A DNA stretch of 64,000 nt, taken from the NCBI RefSeq assembly GCF_019578655.1, contig NC_063258.1, positions 31,376,802 to 31,440,801 on the forward strand. Direction: 5' to 3'. Below the pieces are notes generated by a model. That model saw nothing but the letters and a program-made list of their open reading frames with translations, made no database searches and had not been told where the DNA came from. This document shows, in pieces, positions 53,374-64,000 of the stretch. The stretch comes from Ricinus communis. Its lineage: Eukaryota; Streptophyta; Magnoliopsida; Malpighiales; Euphorbiaceae. Each line of letters begins with the position of its first letter. Within the stretch, counting starts at the first letter, position 1. Position numbers and translations under genes: made by a program.

Positions 53374-55973
53374 TCAAATTCCTGCATAAATCTCAAGAGC
53401 ATCGTCGGATAACTTGGAAACAAAGTAGGAAATGTAATCAGAAAAGATGAAAGGACGGTAGAGAAGAGGGTGATCTTTGTCAACAAGTTCGCAAGGCACT
53501 TCAATCTTTGATTCCTCCTTTGGCATTGAAAAGAGGGCGCACGAATACCTATCTTCTTTCCCATTTATCACCACCCTGTGCCTTGCTGCTTCCAGCCTCC
53601 CATTGCTCCATACCTGACACCAACAATGAAATGAAAATTTTCACTTATACAAGGTTGCGAGTTTGACCACTAGAAGACAAATGAAATGAAAAATCTCACA
53701 AGTTGAGAGAGCTTGGCGTTAATGACCTTGAGTGCCTCACCAACAATGACCACAAAAGCATCTTGAGGAACCATGACTCGTGCCCATTCCCCATCTTTGC
53801 TTTCAACCTCAAGACCCTGAACTTCATTTTGACATAAGATGGTGATGGCATTTTTGTCCCTGTGAGCACGTAAAGCAATGGCTGAGTCTTCCCCACTGCC
53901 ACGGCCGTTGCTTGGAGGAGCAATATACTTCATTACCTTGAAGAGACTAGTGCTGTCCTGAATGTGAGAATCATAGTGCTTTTCCATGCCAAAGCTCTCA
54001 AAGATCATCTTCAAGACCATCAAATTCATTTCCAGCATCTTCGAGCTCATGACATGCAATATCTCACTATATGATAATAATTAATTACTTTATAACCATT
54101 GATTGGTCATTGACTATTTTATGTTATTTGCAATTTAATTAAGCTATTGATTAACTCCCAGTCTGCATATTTTTCATTTAATGAGAGAAACAGATTTAAA
54201 TGGGACATGTTGCAGTTACAGAAAACCTGACTCTGTGTGGTATCTCTCTCAGTGTAGTATCTCTCTCAGTGTACTGAATTTCTTTTCTTTTCTTTTTCTT
54301 TCTTTAATTTTCTCTGGAACGACATGAGCAGTTGAGAATTATGACAATAATCATTTTAAAGCCACTGTAATAAATTCAATCTGTTGTCATCCATTAAATG
54401 GACTGTGTAATTAATTCAATCTGTTTCAAGGATAAGGTTCCATTTAATAAAGCATTGGCCGCTAGCAACTAAGTTTGGTAGCAGCTATTATCATGTGGTC
54501 TAAATAGAGCCTTTCCATATCACAATCTTCAAAAAAAATGTCAATATAAACTTTTCAGAAATTAATTGCCTTCTTCTTTTTCACGTTTCAGTTTTTTTTT
54601 TTTTTTAAGATTAATTATTTAATATTTTTTGATATTATTTATATCATATATAGTATTTTCTTTTTCTTTTTTCTTTTTAAGGGAAACAAGATTTGAAATT
54701 TTAACTTCTGGGCTAGCTAAGATATAAGCAATAGACTGGTTCTTTTTTTTTTTTTTTGGTGACAGTGACTTGAGAGTTTGGCCGCAAAATAGGGAAACGA
54801 ATAAGAACATGTGAAGGGTGGTGGCAATGGAATAGATTTTCAAAGGCAACATGTGATTGCCCAAATGGAAAATTAAATCAAACAAAATGTTAAGCATATA
54901 GTACTCTAATAGCTACAACCCATAGAAAATGGCCAAAATAGAAACCATATGATAAGCCTTAATACCATTTGAAGAGGGTCATCTATAAAAGGAATCAAAT
55001 GTTTAACTTGCCCAAAAATAGAACCCTTTATCACAAGGGCACACCTACAAAGGGACGAGTGGGGGCTTCATCCCCCACTAACATTTTCTTTTTCTTTTTC
55101 CTTTTTTATAAATATATAGAAAAAGCATGAAGAGTATAAGTAGATATCCTATAATTAAAATAAATAGTATATAGTGTATGCTAATAAAATTAAAATATAG
55201 TTTTATGAAAATATAGTGACATAGAGTTCTTTGTATTAATTTATTTATTTTCTTTCTCTATTTTTTTATTTTTAAACTAATATCACAATAATTAAAATAT
55301 ATTTATTAATTTTAAATTAATTAATTATTGGCCCCCACTCGATTCAAGTGCTACTCCCGCCACCTAAAACTCACAAACCAATATCAACATCGCCAGCTTA
55401 TCCAAAAATTTGTCAAAAATATTAAGATAAGGTTAAATAAATAATGAGAAAAGATGTAGATTCTTGGATTGAAAAAGAAAAATTTTCAAGAAGTGTCAGA
55501 TTTAAATTGCATAATCAAAAAATAAACAAAAATCAAACAACACTCGTATATTCAGGAATATATATAAAGAACATTGAGGTTGTACCAATTAATATGTCTT
55601 ACCAGAAACTAGTGTTGCCTTGTGGCCACATGAGGTTAGTGAAATCCTGAACTTGACCAAGCTTATGTGCATCATCAAGACCAAAGCTTTCGTAGAAGGG
55701 AATCACGGGACTTCTACCGGTGTAGCTTCGATAAGGTTTGGGATTTACGTACTTGGTTTTGGTGTCTTCAGGAAGATCAAATAATGCCTTCATGCTAACG
55801 AATAAATTTTGACGTAGTTTTGCAGGGATGTTGCCATGGTCATACATTAAAAGGAAGCAACCATGGCTCTCACATGCCTTTCTTACTCGGTTACATAGTT
55901 CCCTTCTGCTCTCACTTCCAGACGACAGTGCCTCCCCAGAAAAATAAAGAGTTGGTATTTCAGCTTTAGCCAT
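53374..55973 (-). CDS. AOP-like 2-oxoglutarate/Fe(II)-dependent dioxygenase
   Basis: Three exons: 55973-55603, 54066-53727 and 53613-53374. Introns are 1,536 and 113 bp; the product is 316 aa. The DIOX_N part covers residues 1-~110 (VRKACESHGCFLLMYDHG). The C-terminal 2OG-FeII_Oxy domain has likely iron ligands His192, Asp194 (AHRDKN) and His249 (AARHRVV), and 2-oxoglutarate residues Arg259 and Ser261 (RYSCALF). The overall layout and NPKPYRSYTGRSPVIPFYESFG match the AOP1-like group of plant dioxygenases, whose substrates outside Brassicaceae are mostly unknown. The middle residue of the HxD motif is Arg instead of the usual Thr/Ser. A TATA box (TATATA, minus strand, 56038-56033) lies about 60 bp before the ATG, so the leader is short. 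The first intron holds a possible MITE. Confidence 0.9.
55056..55341. mobile_element. Possible MITE in intron 1 of the AOP-like gene
   Basis: An 11-bp inverted repeat CGAGTGGGGGC (55056-55066) / GCCCCCACTCG (55331-55341) bounds about 285 bp of AT-rich non-coding DNA. GC-rich ends around an AT-rich core are typical of miniature DNA elements. I found no unambiguous target duplication. Confidence 0.4.
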
Positions 55974-56599
55974 CTCTGCCTCTCTCTCTATTGTGGCTTT
56001 ATGTTTGTCGTAGTACTAGAGGGTTCACCCAATATATAAGGGAGCTATCACCTCCACTCAAATGCTGGTTTTTTTTTTAAAAAGAAATTTTTCTGTAGGA
56101 AGATGCCTTCTATGATTACTCAACTTCTCACACTTCATCATTTAACAGTGGTCAGTAATAATATAATATTGATAATAAATTTTGTGGTGCCCCATATAAG
56201 TTGCCAAAAGATTTTAATTTTTAACAAACCTGAAGTGGGGCATTTATGCATGCCTCATAGAGAAAGAGTAGTTGTGATACCATTCATCATTAATGTAATT
56301 TAGCAGATATGCAGAAGCGAACACATATTTTTTCAAGTCTCTTTGACAGAAACGTACTGAAACAATAATGGGTTTTGCTAGTTTTTCTTCTTAGGTCGGG
56401 CTTCAAAGTTATGCAAGTCATATAATTATTTATTTATGTCCATGAAGAGGGTAGATAGCTATCTATTCTATAAGGAGGGAGAGAGAGAGAGAGAGGGGAC
56501 ACATGCCAGCCTTTATCCTTTTAAGAGACCAATAGATGGATCCTCCAATTAGGTCTTCTCCAGTGTGGAACCGCCCAAGGCAATTCAGGTCCAGCACTG
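55974..56599. other. Upstream region of the AOP-like gene
   Basis: Contains the TATA box at 56033-56038 and a GA-repeat (about 56479-56494). No coding sequence is supported. Confidence 0.5.
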
Positions 56600-56600
56600 T

Positions 56601-56853
56601 CATATCATATGGTTCGTGACAATGAACCAGTAAAACAACATCTAAAACATAAATTCTTTGATGATGTCTTCCTTATAAAACTATAGATTAACAAATTAGA
56701 AAGGTCATTAATGGTTGAAGAGGATCATATAATACCATATTGTTCATGACACTGACTCGGTAACAAAATATATGCAAACAGTAATGCCCAAATCATATTT
56801 CCCTTGTAAAACTATACGTTAATGAATTAGAACAATCATTAATGGTTGAGGAC
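56601..56853. repeat. Tandem duplication, unit about 125 bp
   Basis: Copy 1 is about 56601-56724 and copy 2 about 56726-56853. Both run CATAT..ATA.., GTTC.TGACA.TGA, then TAAAACTATA.., TTAA, then CATTAATGGTTGA. Diverged at perhaps one base in five. Confidence 0.75.
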
Positions 56854-58905
56854 CATAGCATAGTTACCCCTTTAATGATCAAGGACTCGTGAATTGATTG
56901 ACACAACAGTTTTGACTAAAAAGTTACTTGGGAGTGCTAATTAATTATATAAAGAGATATTCTTATGCTAGTCTGTTCTTTCGTTTTTTCAATCTCTCAG
57001 CTATTTTCAGAAACTCAAATTTAAAAAATTCTTAATTAAACTGAAATATATATCTACCGTCAAATTAAATACATGAATACTGAATTCGAAAACCTGGTGA
57101 CTAAGAATTACCTCTTAATCCATAACGTCTTTTGATCCTTAAAATTTGTATAATTTACTTACATAAATTAATTACTGAATCAAAAGTAGGAATTAATATT
57201 AGCAGTGTTAAAACTAGTTCAAGACCAAGAAATGATGTAAAGGCTCCATTGTCAGGATTGCTTGTAACGAGAGGTTGCACTTGTTTTGGATAATAATTAA
57301 GTGGAAAGTATTGGGTGGGATATATGTATGTAGTGGGTGATGTTTTGCAGCATAAGCGCCCACAAACCGCAGAAAACAATAAATTGTGAGAGGACATACG
57401 TCAAGAATATTGTTGATTGAAATAAGTTGGAAGTCGGCAAAGCCACATGGCTCATTTTGCCTATAACAATTTACATAATTCCTAGGGGCTACCTCCTTAT
57501 ATCAATCATTTAATTGCTTCACAACTGAGGTCGGTTCACCCACCTTCGTCTTCCTTTTTCCATCTATAGCTATATCATCAACTTTTTTACTCGTCCTTTT
57601 TCACATTTGCCTCTCTCCAATTTCAGAGAATTGTTTCTCCTGAAAATATTCCTTAGTATTGAGAAAACGGTTCCACAATAAATATATATATGAAATAATA
57701 CAATCCAGTCTACTTCTTACATGCCTCTATTTATCTAATAAATTTATAATTAATTCTAAACTAATTGCTATAATAGAATAATCGGTTACATTTTCTACGG
57801 TGATATTATAAATTGCTATTGAATTTTATAATTAGTTTTATTTTAGTTATATATAATTTTAATTTATTTTATTTCAATCATTCAATTTTAAATTTAGTTA
57901 CATTTAGATTATTTTAAATAATCTAAGAAGAAATTGATATTTTTTTCTTAATCGTGTATTAATTTTTCATTTAAAGTGACTAAATTAAAATACAATTAAA
58001 CATGAATGATTGAGATAATATAGAAAAATTAATGACTAAAATAAAATTAAATGAAAAATAAATATTAACTGACAAAATATATACTATTTGAATTTTTTAG
58101 TAATTATATATCCAATTTGATTTATGAACGAATATGCAAGCATACATTTTATGCTTGTTTAAGTAAGAGAGTTAGTACGGATAAAATCTTATTATCATTT
58201 GTTAATAAAGTCTAAGTGATAAATTTGAAAAGAATAAGCATTCGTATGCAGAAAATTAATTTGAATTGGTTAAGTATCCCTGGTAGCGAAAGAGCTAAAG
58301 AAGATATAGTATTAGATTTCTATTGTGAACGAAGAGTCTATTTTCAAAACTGGAATTTCATGCTACAAAGATAATCAGATTTCCATGGTAGCAAAAGAAA
58401 TGGTGAAAAGAGATACAGAATTCTTGGAACGCCTTGCTACTTTGATTCGACCCCCTCCTAGCCGACATTATTGTGTCATATAACAGGGTGGAGGAAAAGC
58501 AACCATGGGTAGATATTGGGGATACTTCTCTTTCATATAACTTTGATAGTGAAAATGATACCGTTTAATATTAATATTGATGTAATAAAATTCATATAAG
58601 AACAGATGAATAATATTAGGTCGTAAACTACACCAAAGTATGGAATATGAATAAAGTATCCCTTAAAAAAGACAAAAGAAACAAAAAAAGAAATGTAAGA
58701 GGAAATCAACCTTTCTGAATCAGTCATCAAGAATTTGTAAATCAAGAAAAGGCCATCTTTAGTTAGTCTCAGAAAGAAGTGCAAGTACCCATCACCGCAA
58801 ACTTTGTGTAGTTCATATAAACTCCATTCACTGTTTTCTTGCACGCTAACTCAAAGAAGAAAATCTTATCACCGAGGATTTCTTCTTCTTTTTTTGTTTT
58901 TTCAA
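56854..58905. other. Intergenic spacer, no supported gene
   Basis: ORFs 57155-57397 and 58533-58844 (both minus) are open but I recognise no domain and no splice partners. The rest is A/T-rich. Confidence 0.5.
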
Positions 58906-58909
58906 GCTT

Positions 58910-59563
58910 GTTTGGTTCATAAATTTGATATAACTATATTAAATCATTTGGTAAAAACTTAAAGAAAAATAACAACTGATAACTGATTTAATCACAACCA
59001 ACTGTTGATTGTATCAGCTTTATTTTAAAACTTTTTCTTATCAGCTAGTAGCTATAACTGATTTGATTTTTTATTTATTTGAACACTATTTTTCTTATTA
59101 AAACTTATTGAGAATAACTTATTTTAAATTGATTTCATATAATTAAAATTTGATATTCTAATATAATTAATTATTATTTTGAAATTGTTTCTAATAATTA
59201 AATAATTATAATATTTAAATTATGGTATTTAAATTATAAATTTTTAGTAGTAAAATTCAAATTTAAATTTCTATTTTTAAAATAATTTTTATAAATATTT
59301 TAAGTAATAAATATAATTGAACTAAAAGAAATTAACTATAAATTTTTTAATTATTATAAGTTGTTTTTATTAATTTGTATCATTAATATAATATAATATA
59401 ATAAATTATATTTAACTATAAATTATACATTGAATGATCATTTAATATACTAACAACAACCGTTAATAAAATTCTTCTAAACGGTTTAACTTATCAGTCA
59501 TCAGCTACCAATTATCAGCCATTAGCTACCAGCTGCATTGATCAGTTGAAACAAATGAACCCT
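58910..59563 (+). mobile_element. MITE-like element, copy B
   Basis: Starts near TTTGGTTCATAAATTTG and ends AAACAAATGAACCC, so the termini share the inverted word GGTTCAT. Sub-terminal regions are full of ATCAGCTA/TAGCTA words. It aligns with copy A at 27889-28450. Non-coding and AT-rich, like hAT- or Mutator-derived miniature elements, but the superfamily is not settled. Confidence 0.6.
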
Positions 59564-61390
59564 TTTTTTTCTTTTTTGTCTGTCTCTTCCAAGTTAATAA
59601 GGCTTTATTCTTATCAACCGGCAAAAAACTATGCATAGTTGACAAATGGTTTTTATTCTTTTTTTCTTTTAACTATCAAATTTTAAATAGTAAATATAAT
59701 AAATACTAAAATTTTAATTAATTTGTTTAATAACTGTAATTACTCAAAATTATTAAATTCTTGATTGGAGATATGCATCACCATGATATTAAGTTTTAAG
59801 ATTTAACTATTAAATTTATATTTTGAAAGGTAAATTATAATATTAAAAAATTTAAAAACATCAATCATGTAATGAAATAATCTTTTTCTATATATAAAAA
59901 TCGAAAGCACAAAGGCTAATAATAATTTAAGAATATATTAAGAATATAAATATCAAATGAATAATTTATAGTTTGTTAGTGATAATTTAAAAATATTTTA
60001 AGAGTATAAGAGTCACTGTACTAAAAAAATTATTAAAAAACTAATAACTTATATTTTAAGTAGAAACTTTAAATTAATTTTTTTGACTTACCATTTTTAA
60101 CTAGTTTTTAATTTAACTAGATCTATTATATTTTCAAACTATTTTTAAAGTAATAATTGATAAAGTTTAAGTTTTAATTGATAAATTGATTTTTCAGACC
60201 CCTCGTATTTATATTATTTAGGCATATAATTCATCCTCTGTTGGGTATTAGTAATAATAAACATGTTAGATATTACTTTTAAAAGATAAAAATAGACATC
60301 AAACATCAAGAAATATATATAAAATAATCTACTTATAATAATCATCAATCACGTTGATTGATTAATAAATTATAATTTTATAGGAAGAACACTCCACTCC
60401 GCGCATTAAGCCATATATCGACTTTATAGATGTCTTTTGATGAGTCTGATTATTTGAATGTCGAATTTGATATTTATTTTCTTTTCACCACCTTCGTAAA
60501 GGGAAAACTCAATATTTCTGCAATAGATAATCATAAAACTCCTATAGAAGGAGAATTCAAAATCTTCACAATTGAAGACCATAAAACTCCTCAAACTAAT
60601 AAATAAAACTTCGATGAAGAATAAAAAAAATATTTAAAAAAAAAAAAAAAAAAAAAGAGGCTGCTAGAATTTTATTTTTGCTCAGACTTTGCATTTGATT
60701 ATTGACCGGATGCAGTGATCAGATTAACTTTGAATTTAAAATTTGGTAGCTTACTCTCTGTAATGTTGTATTGTAGAGGGAGGGATATGCCTCAGAATAT
60801 CTGGAAAAGCGTCTTCTTTGTTTGGATGTAATGAGCTTATTATTGTTACTATGAGAAAACAACTTGAGGAATTGTTGCACAATCTGCTGGGAACAAGAAA
60901 TTAAATCCCAAGAAGAGGATGAGATCAGATTCAGAGATGACCGTCGATTAATCCGACTAATCCTATGCAACTTGATCACTAAAAATTGATTCTCTGCTCT
61001 TTACATATCAACAAATTGCTTAGTGTCTACCTCCCATTGTATTAACTAAATTAATAAGAATATTAACCTATAGTTCTAGAAACATCTCTTAGTCTCACCT
61101 TCGGAATTTGTCGTTAATAAGGCACCATCTCTCATCAGGACAATAAGATTCATACAAATTATGGATGTAAGCAATCATACTCGATTATTATAAACATCAC
61201 TATATGATACAAATAAATTAATGTGTGATGTAACGGGAAGTTTTAACTATTTAGTTTAATTAAGATTTTTTCCTAATTGATTGTATTAGTTGTCATTTCA
61301 TAATCTCACCAAGTTCAATAAATAAATAACGCTCGCGATTAGCACCCTTAGAAAGTATATTTGCTATTGGTTTTCTCCTCTATTTTTTTA
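59564..61390. other. Intergenic AT-rich spacer
   Basis: No supported gene. ORF 60719-60979 (minus) has no known domain. A poly-A run lies at about 60635-60656. Confidence 0.55.
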
Positions 61391-61394
61391 GTAA

Positions 61395-62030
61395 AGATTA
61401 AATATATTAAATTTAATTTTTTTTAGTAAATAATATTTTAAATTTATATCTAAGTGTAAACTATATTTAATTTAAATCTTTTTACCTTTTTAAATTTATG
61501 TTCAAGAGTCAAATATGCCTAGTTTAATTCTCATCTAGAATGTAAAATTAAATCAGATATTTAAGTTTTAATTGAATTATAAAATTAAAAATAATATTTA
61601 TTTTATTAATTTATTAATACAATATCTAACTACGCGCTATACAATAGCGTATTCTATAATTTAAATTTAATTGACCTAAAAATGATAAGTTATGAGTCTA
61701 TTTGTTAAGAAAGTTGAAATTTGATTTATTTAATTTTAAAAAGTTAAAATTTTTAATTTTTTCAAATACGCTATTGTATAACACGTCACTAAATATTATA
61801 TCTGTAAATTAATAAAATAAAAATTATTTTTAATTTTTATAATTTAATTAAAATTTAAAAATCTAATATTATTTCACTTTTCAAAAAATTTTAAATTGAA
61901 TGGATTTGACTCTTGAATACAAGTTGAAGAAATTATTTATTTAAAAAATTTAAATTAGATGTGTTTGACTATTTGATATAAGCTTAGAGAACTATTTATT
62001 AAAAAGTTTAAATTGAATATAAGGTCAGGA
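61395..62030. repeat. Long imperfect inverted repeat (fold-back element)
   Basis: Left arm about 61395-61655 and right arm about 61768-62030, with a loop of about 110 bp. The inner ends are a perfect 16-bp match (TATACAATAGCGTATT / AATACGCTATTGTATA). Further out, TTCAAGAGTCAAAT on the left pairs with ATTTGACTCTTGAA on the right. Non-coding; probably a long-TIR MITE. Confidence 0.75.
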
Positions 62031-62793
62031 GGCAAATTGACCATCCTTTAGAGATTTAATGTTAATTTGAAGATCATATTTCAAACGGAATTTTCTTTTA
62101 AATCCACTTATCTAAATTACTTGAGTTACACATTAATGAAATTATAAATTATTTTTTAATTAGTAAAAAGGAAGAAGTGACTAGTGGTAATAATTTTTAT
62201 TAAAAGTTGCAATATGAGTTTTTTTCCACTACGAATATTCGTAGCCATAGCTAACTTAAGATGGAAACTAAGTAACCTCGAGATTAAATGAAAAATACTT
62301 AACTAAAACATGATTTTAGTGTTTTTATAGAAAACATATATATGCTTCAAGAATTGTCCATCAGATCTAGGATCTTATAATTTGGTGAAAGCGCTTCCAA
62401 CCACTGGACTATCATTCTTCATGATAAACTATGTTATATATAATCAGAATTTGATAGAAAATACTGCTTCAAGTCGTGTACAATTGTCACTCTCCTTAAA
62501 GCAAAATTTACCCTTTATGTTGTGCAATAGAGAATTTGTAAATTCCTTCACAAGATAAATGAAGCCAATTGATTACAATTATTGCAGAATTGATAGAAAG
62601 AAAGAAGTAACTAAAACTTAAAAGCATTTAAAATGTGTTTTGAATGGATATAACTTCTTGAGGGATCGTCAACTACATCAAAGGACATAAATTAAAGTTG
62701 TGTGTTTTAGATAAAAGAGTAGCAATTATATTTTGAAAAAGATGCTATAAACTATGACTTAGTCAATACAGAATCTTAATTCGCATTTAAGAT

Positions 62794-62801
62794 TATAAAT
62801 A
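62794..62801 (+). promoter_or_regulatory. TATA box of the second AOP-like gene
   Basis: TATAAATA 104 bp upstream of the ATG places transcription start near 62825 and gives an ~80-nt leader. A second TATATATA at 62872 is too close to the ATG to be the main box. Confidence 0.55.
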
Positions 62802-62904
62802 GACAACCCAACCCTTTAACACCCAACTAGTTGTAATTAAAGATAATTCAAGATCAATAAAAAGGAATCAGTATATATAGTATACTAAAAGAAAAGAAAG
62901 ATCA

Positions 62905-63887
62905 ATGGGTTCGGATTATCAAAACCAGATTCCGGTGATTGATCTTTCTAGTAGTTCACTAGACAAAGTCCGAGGAAGCCAAGAATGGGACATAGCAAGC
63001 AAGAAGGTGAAAGAGGCTTGTGAGGATTATGGGTGTTTCGAGGTGGTGTATGATAAGATATCCAAGCAAGTAAGAGCTGAGTTATTTTCATTGATAAGGC
63101 AGCTCTTTATGCTTCCAGTGGAGACCAGAAAGAAGAACTATAATCCAAAGCCTTACCATGGCTACGCAGGACAATATCCAGTAGTTCCCATTTATGAAGG
63201 TTTTGGTATTGAAGATGTTTCAAGTTACAACTCCCTCGAAGGCTTCGCAGAACAACTGAGCTGGCCCCATGACCATGACCAGTTTTGGTGAGTTTTAATT
63301 AATAAGATTTTTATATTCCATTTCTTACTTGTGGGTTTCGGTCAATATATTTGTAAATTCGCCATAATCAAACATGAACGAACTTCAGGTTCTTTCTGTC
63401 GACAAAAGGACCTGAAGTTCATGTTTAATTATACATCTACTCGTACGCGCAGGCACATTTTTTTCATTAATTATATATTATTAGGATCAAATATGAACAT
63501 TAACCATTAATCTTTATTTATTTATTTATTTTTTTCTAATAATGTGTCACTCTTTGTTATTGCACCAGCAAAACCTTTAGCTCCATGATGAAACCATTGG
63601 ATGAGCTACACGGTACAATTGGGAAGCTAATTCTTGATAGTTATGGTTTGGGAGAGAAGAGGAACTCAATCATGCCATGCAAGACACTTCTACGTATGAT
63701 GAAATACAGAGCTCCACAACCTGGGGAAAATTCCACTGGACTCTTTGCTCATACTGACAAGCCATTTTGTACACTTCTTTGTGAAGATGGAGTTGCAGCC
63801 CTGGAAGTGGAAACTAAGCATGGCCATTGGATTCAATTGTCTCCATCTCCTAATTCCTTCATTTTCCTTGTTGGAGATCCTCTCATG
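62905..63887 (+). CDS. AOP-like 2-oxoglutarate/Fe(II)-dependent dioxygenase, 5' part (cut by right edge)
   Basis: Two exons are visible: 62905-63287 and 63569-63887. The first intron (281 bp) splits a Cys codon (TG|C); the donor of the second intron follows 63887. About 234 residues can be read. It starts MGSDYQNQIPVIDLSS, typical of AOP1-like proteins, with NPKPYHGYAGQYPVVPIYEGFG matching the same region of the minus-strand gene at 53374. The HxD iron motif is His189-Thr-Asp191 (FAHTDKP), the canonical form. The second iron His and the Arg-x-Ser pair must lie on a third exon beyond the window. The two AOP-like genes are divergent, with about 6.9 kb between start codons, and are diverged paralogues, not a recent copy. 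Confidence 0.9.
63368..63430. repeat. Short inverted repeat (hairpin) in the intron of the second AOP-like gene
   Basis: Left arm AAACATGAACGAACTTCAGG (63370-63389) faces right arm CCTGAAGTTCATGTTT (63411-63426). The match is perfect apart from a 4-base insertion (GAAC, or its equivalent) in the left arm. The loop contains GTCGAC. Confidence 0.75.
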
Positions 63888-64000
63888 GTATACTTATTTT
63901 ATGGCCTTGCAAAACTTTTTTTTTTTTTCTTTTTGAGAATATAGAAGAAAGCCCAATTAAATAAATCAAATTACTGGTAGGATGGGGTTAGTATCTAAAA

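Noticed and set aside
57155..57397. 80-aa minus-strand ORF
   Set aside because: No recognisable family, splice partners or promoter.
58533..58844. 103-aa minus-strand ORF (MQENSEWSLYELHK...)
   Set aside because: The first 45 residues look faintly protein-like, but there is no recognisable family and the rest is hydrophobic low-complexity sequence.
41312..63887. Biosynthetic gene cluster of three dioxygenases
   Set aside because: The GA3ox-type gene and the AOP-like pair belong to different subfamilies, are separated by an unrelated coiled-coil gene, and no other pathway enzymes are present.
1..64000. CRISPR array, phage or bacterial operon
   Set aside because: No regularly spaced repeats, no prokaryotic gene layout; the window is plant nuclear DNA.

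Overview
This is a stretch of a plant nuclear genome, almost certainly a eudicot. The genes are intron-rich with GT..AG introns, the DNA is very AT-rich (many TA microsatellites, long A/T runs), and every recognisable protein belongs to a land-plant family. Protein resemblance does not allow me to name the species; a rosid would fit. I see no bacterial-style operon, CRISPR array, rRNA or tRNA gene, and no clear sign of a wholly new biological system.

Left part (1-12 kb): the 5' half of an A2-type cyclin gene runs off the left edge on the minus strand, with a 1.06 kb intron in its 5' leader. Next is a complete six-exon gene on the minus strand for a chloroplast 2Fe-2S ferredoxin-like protein of the PNSB3/NDF4 family (171 aa). 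It is head to head, with only 138 bp between the start codons, with a two-exon gene for a mitochondrial-type P-class PPR protein resembling Arabidopsis SOAR1 (577 aa).

Middle (12-28.5 kb): gene-free and repeat-rich. A 7.2 kb Ty3/gypsy-type LTR retrotransposon (16718-23932, minus orientation, tRNA-Asp primer site, broken gag plus protease, no reverse transcriptase or integrase) sits inside an older solo LTR of the same family. Both insertions keep perfect 5-bp target duplications (CCTTA for the young, CCAAA for the old). AT-rich dispersed elements flank it.

28.5-35 kb: a complete six-exon TIFY8-type gene (451 aa) with three short upstream ORFs in its leader and a 2.76 kb intron that splits the TIFY domain. 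35-41 kb: gene-poor, with one short GC-richer block.

Right part (41-64 kb): a two-exon gibberellin 3-oxidase-type gene (345 aa), a nine-exon minus-strand coiled-coil gene resembling the C-terminal half of animal CCDC93 (298 aa), and two divergently oriented AOP-like 2-oxoglutarate/Fe(II) dioxygenase genes 7 kb apart, the second cut by the right edge. The spacers carry a fold-back element, a MITE-like element with a second copy 31 kb away, and local tandem duplications.

All exon coordinates were built by hand from splice signals, reading frame and family similarity. For each complete gene the exon lengths sum to an in-frame CDS. As I recall the Arabidopsis map, the gene set matches two regions (CYCA2;2-SOAR1 on chromosome 5; CCDC93-like-TIFY8-ferredoxin-like on chromosome 4), which suggests an old linkage group.
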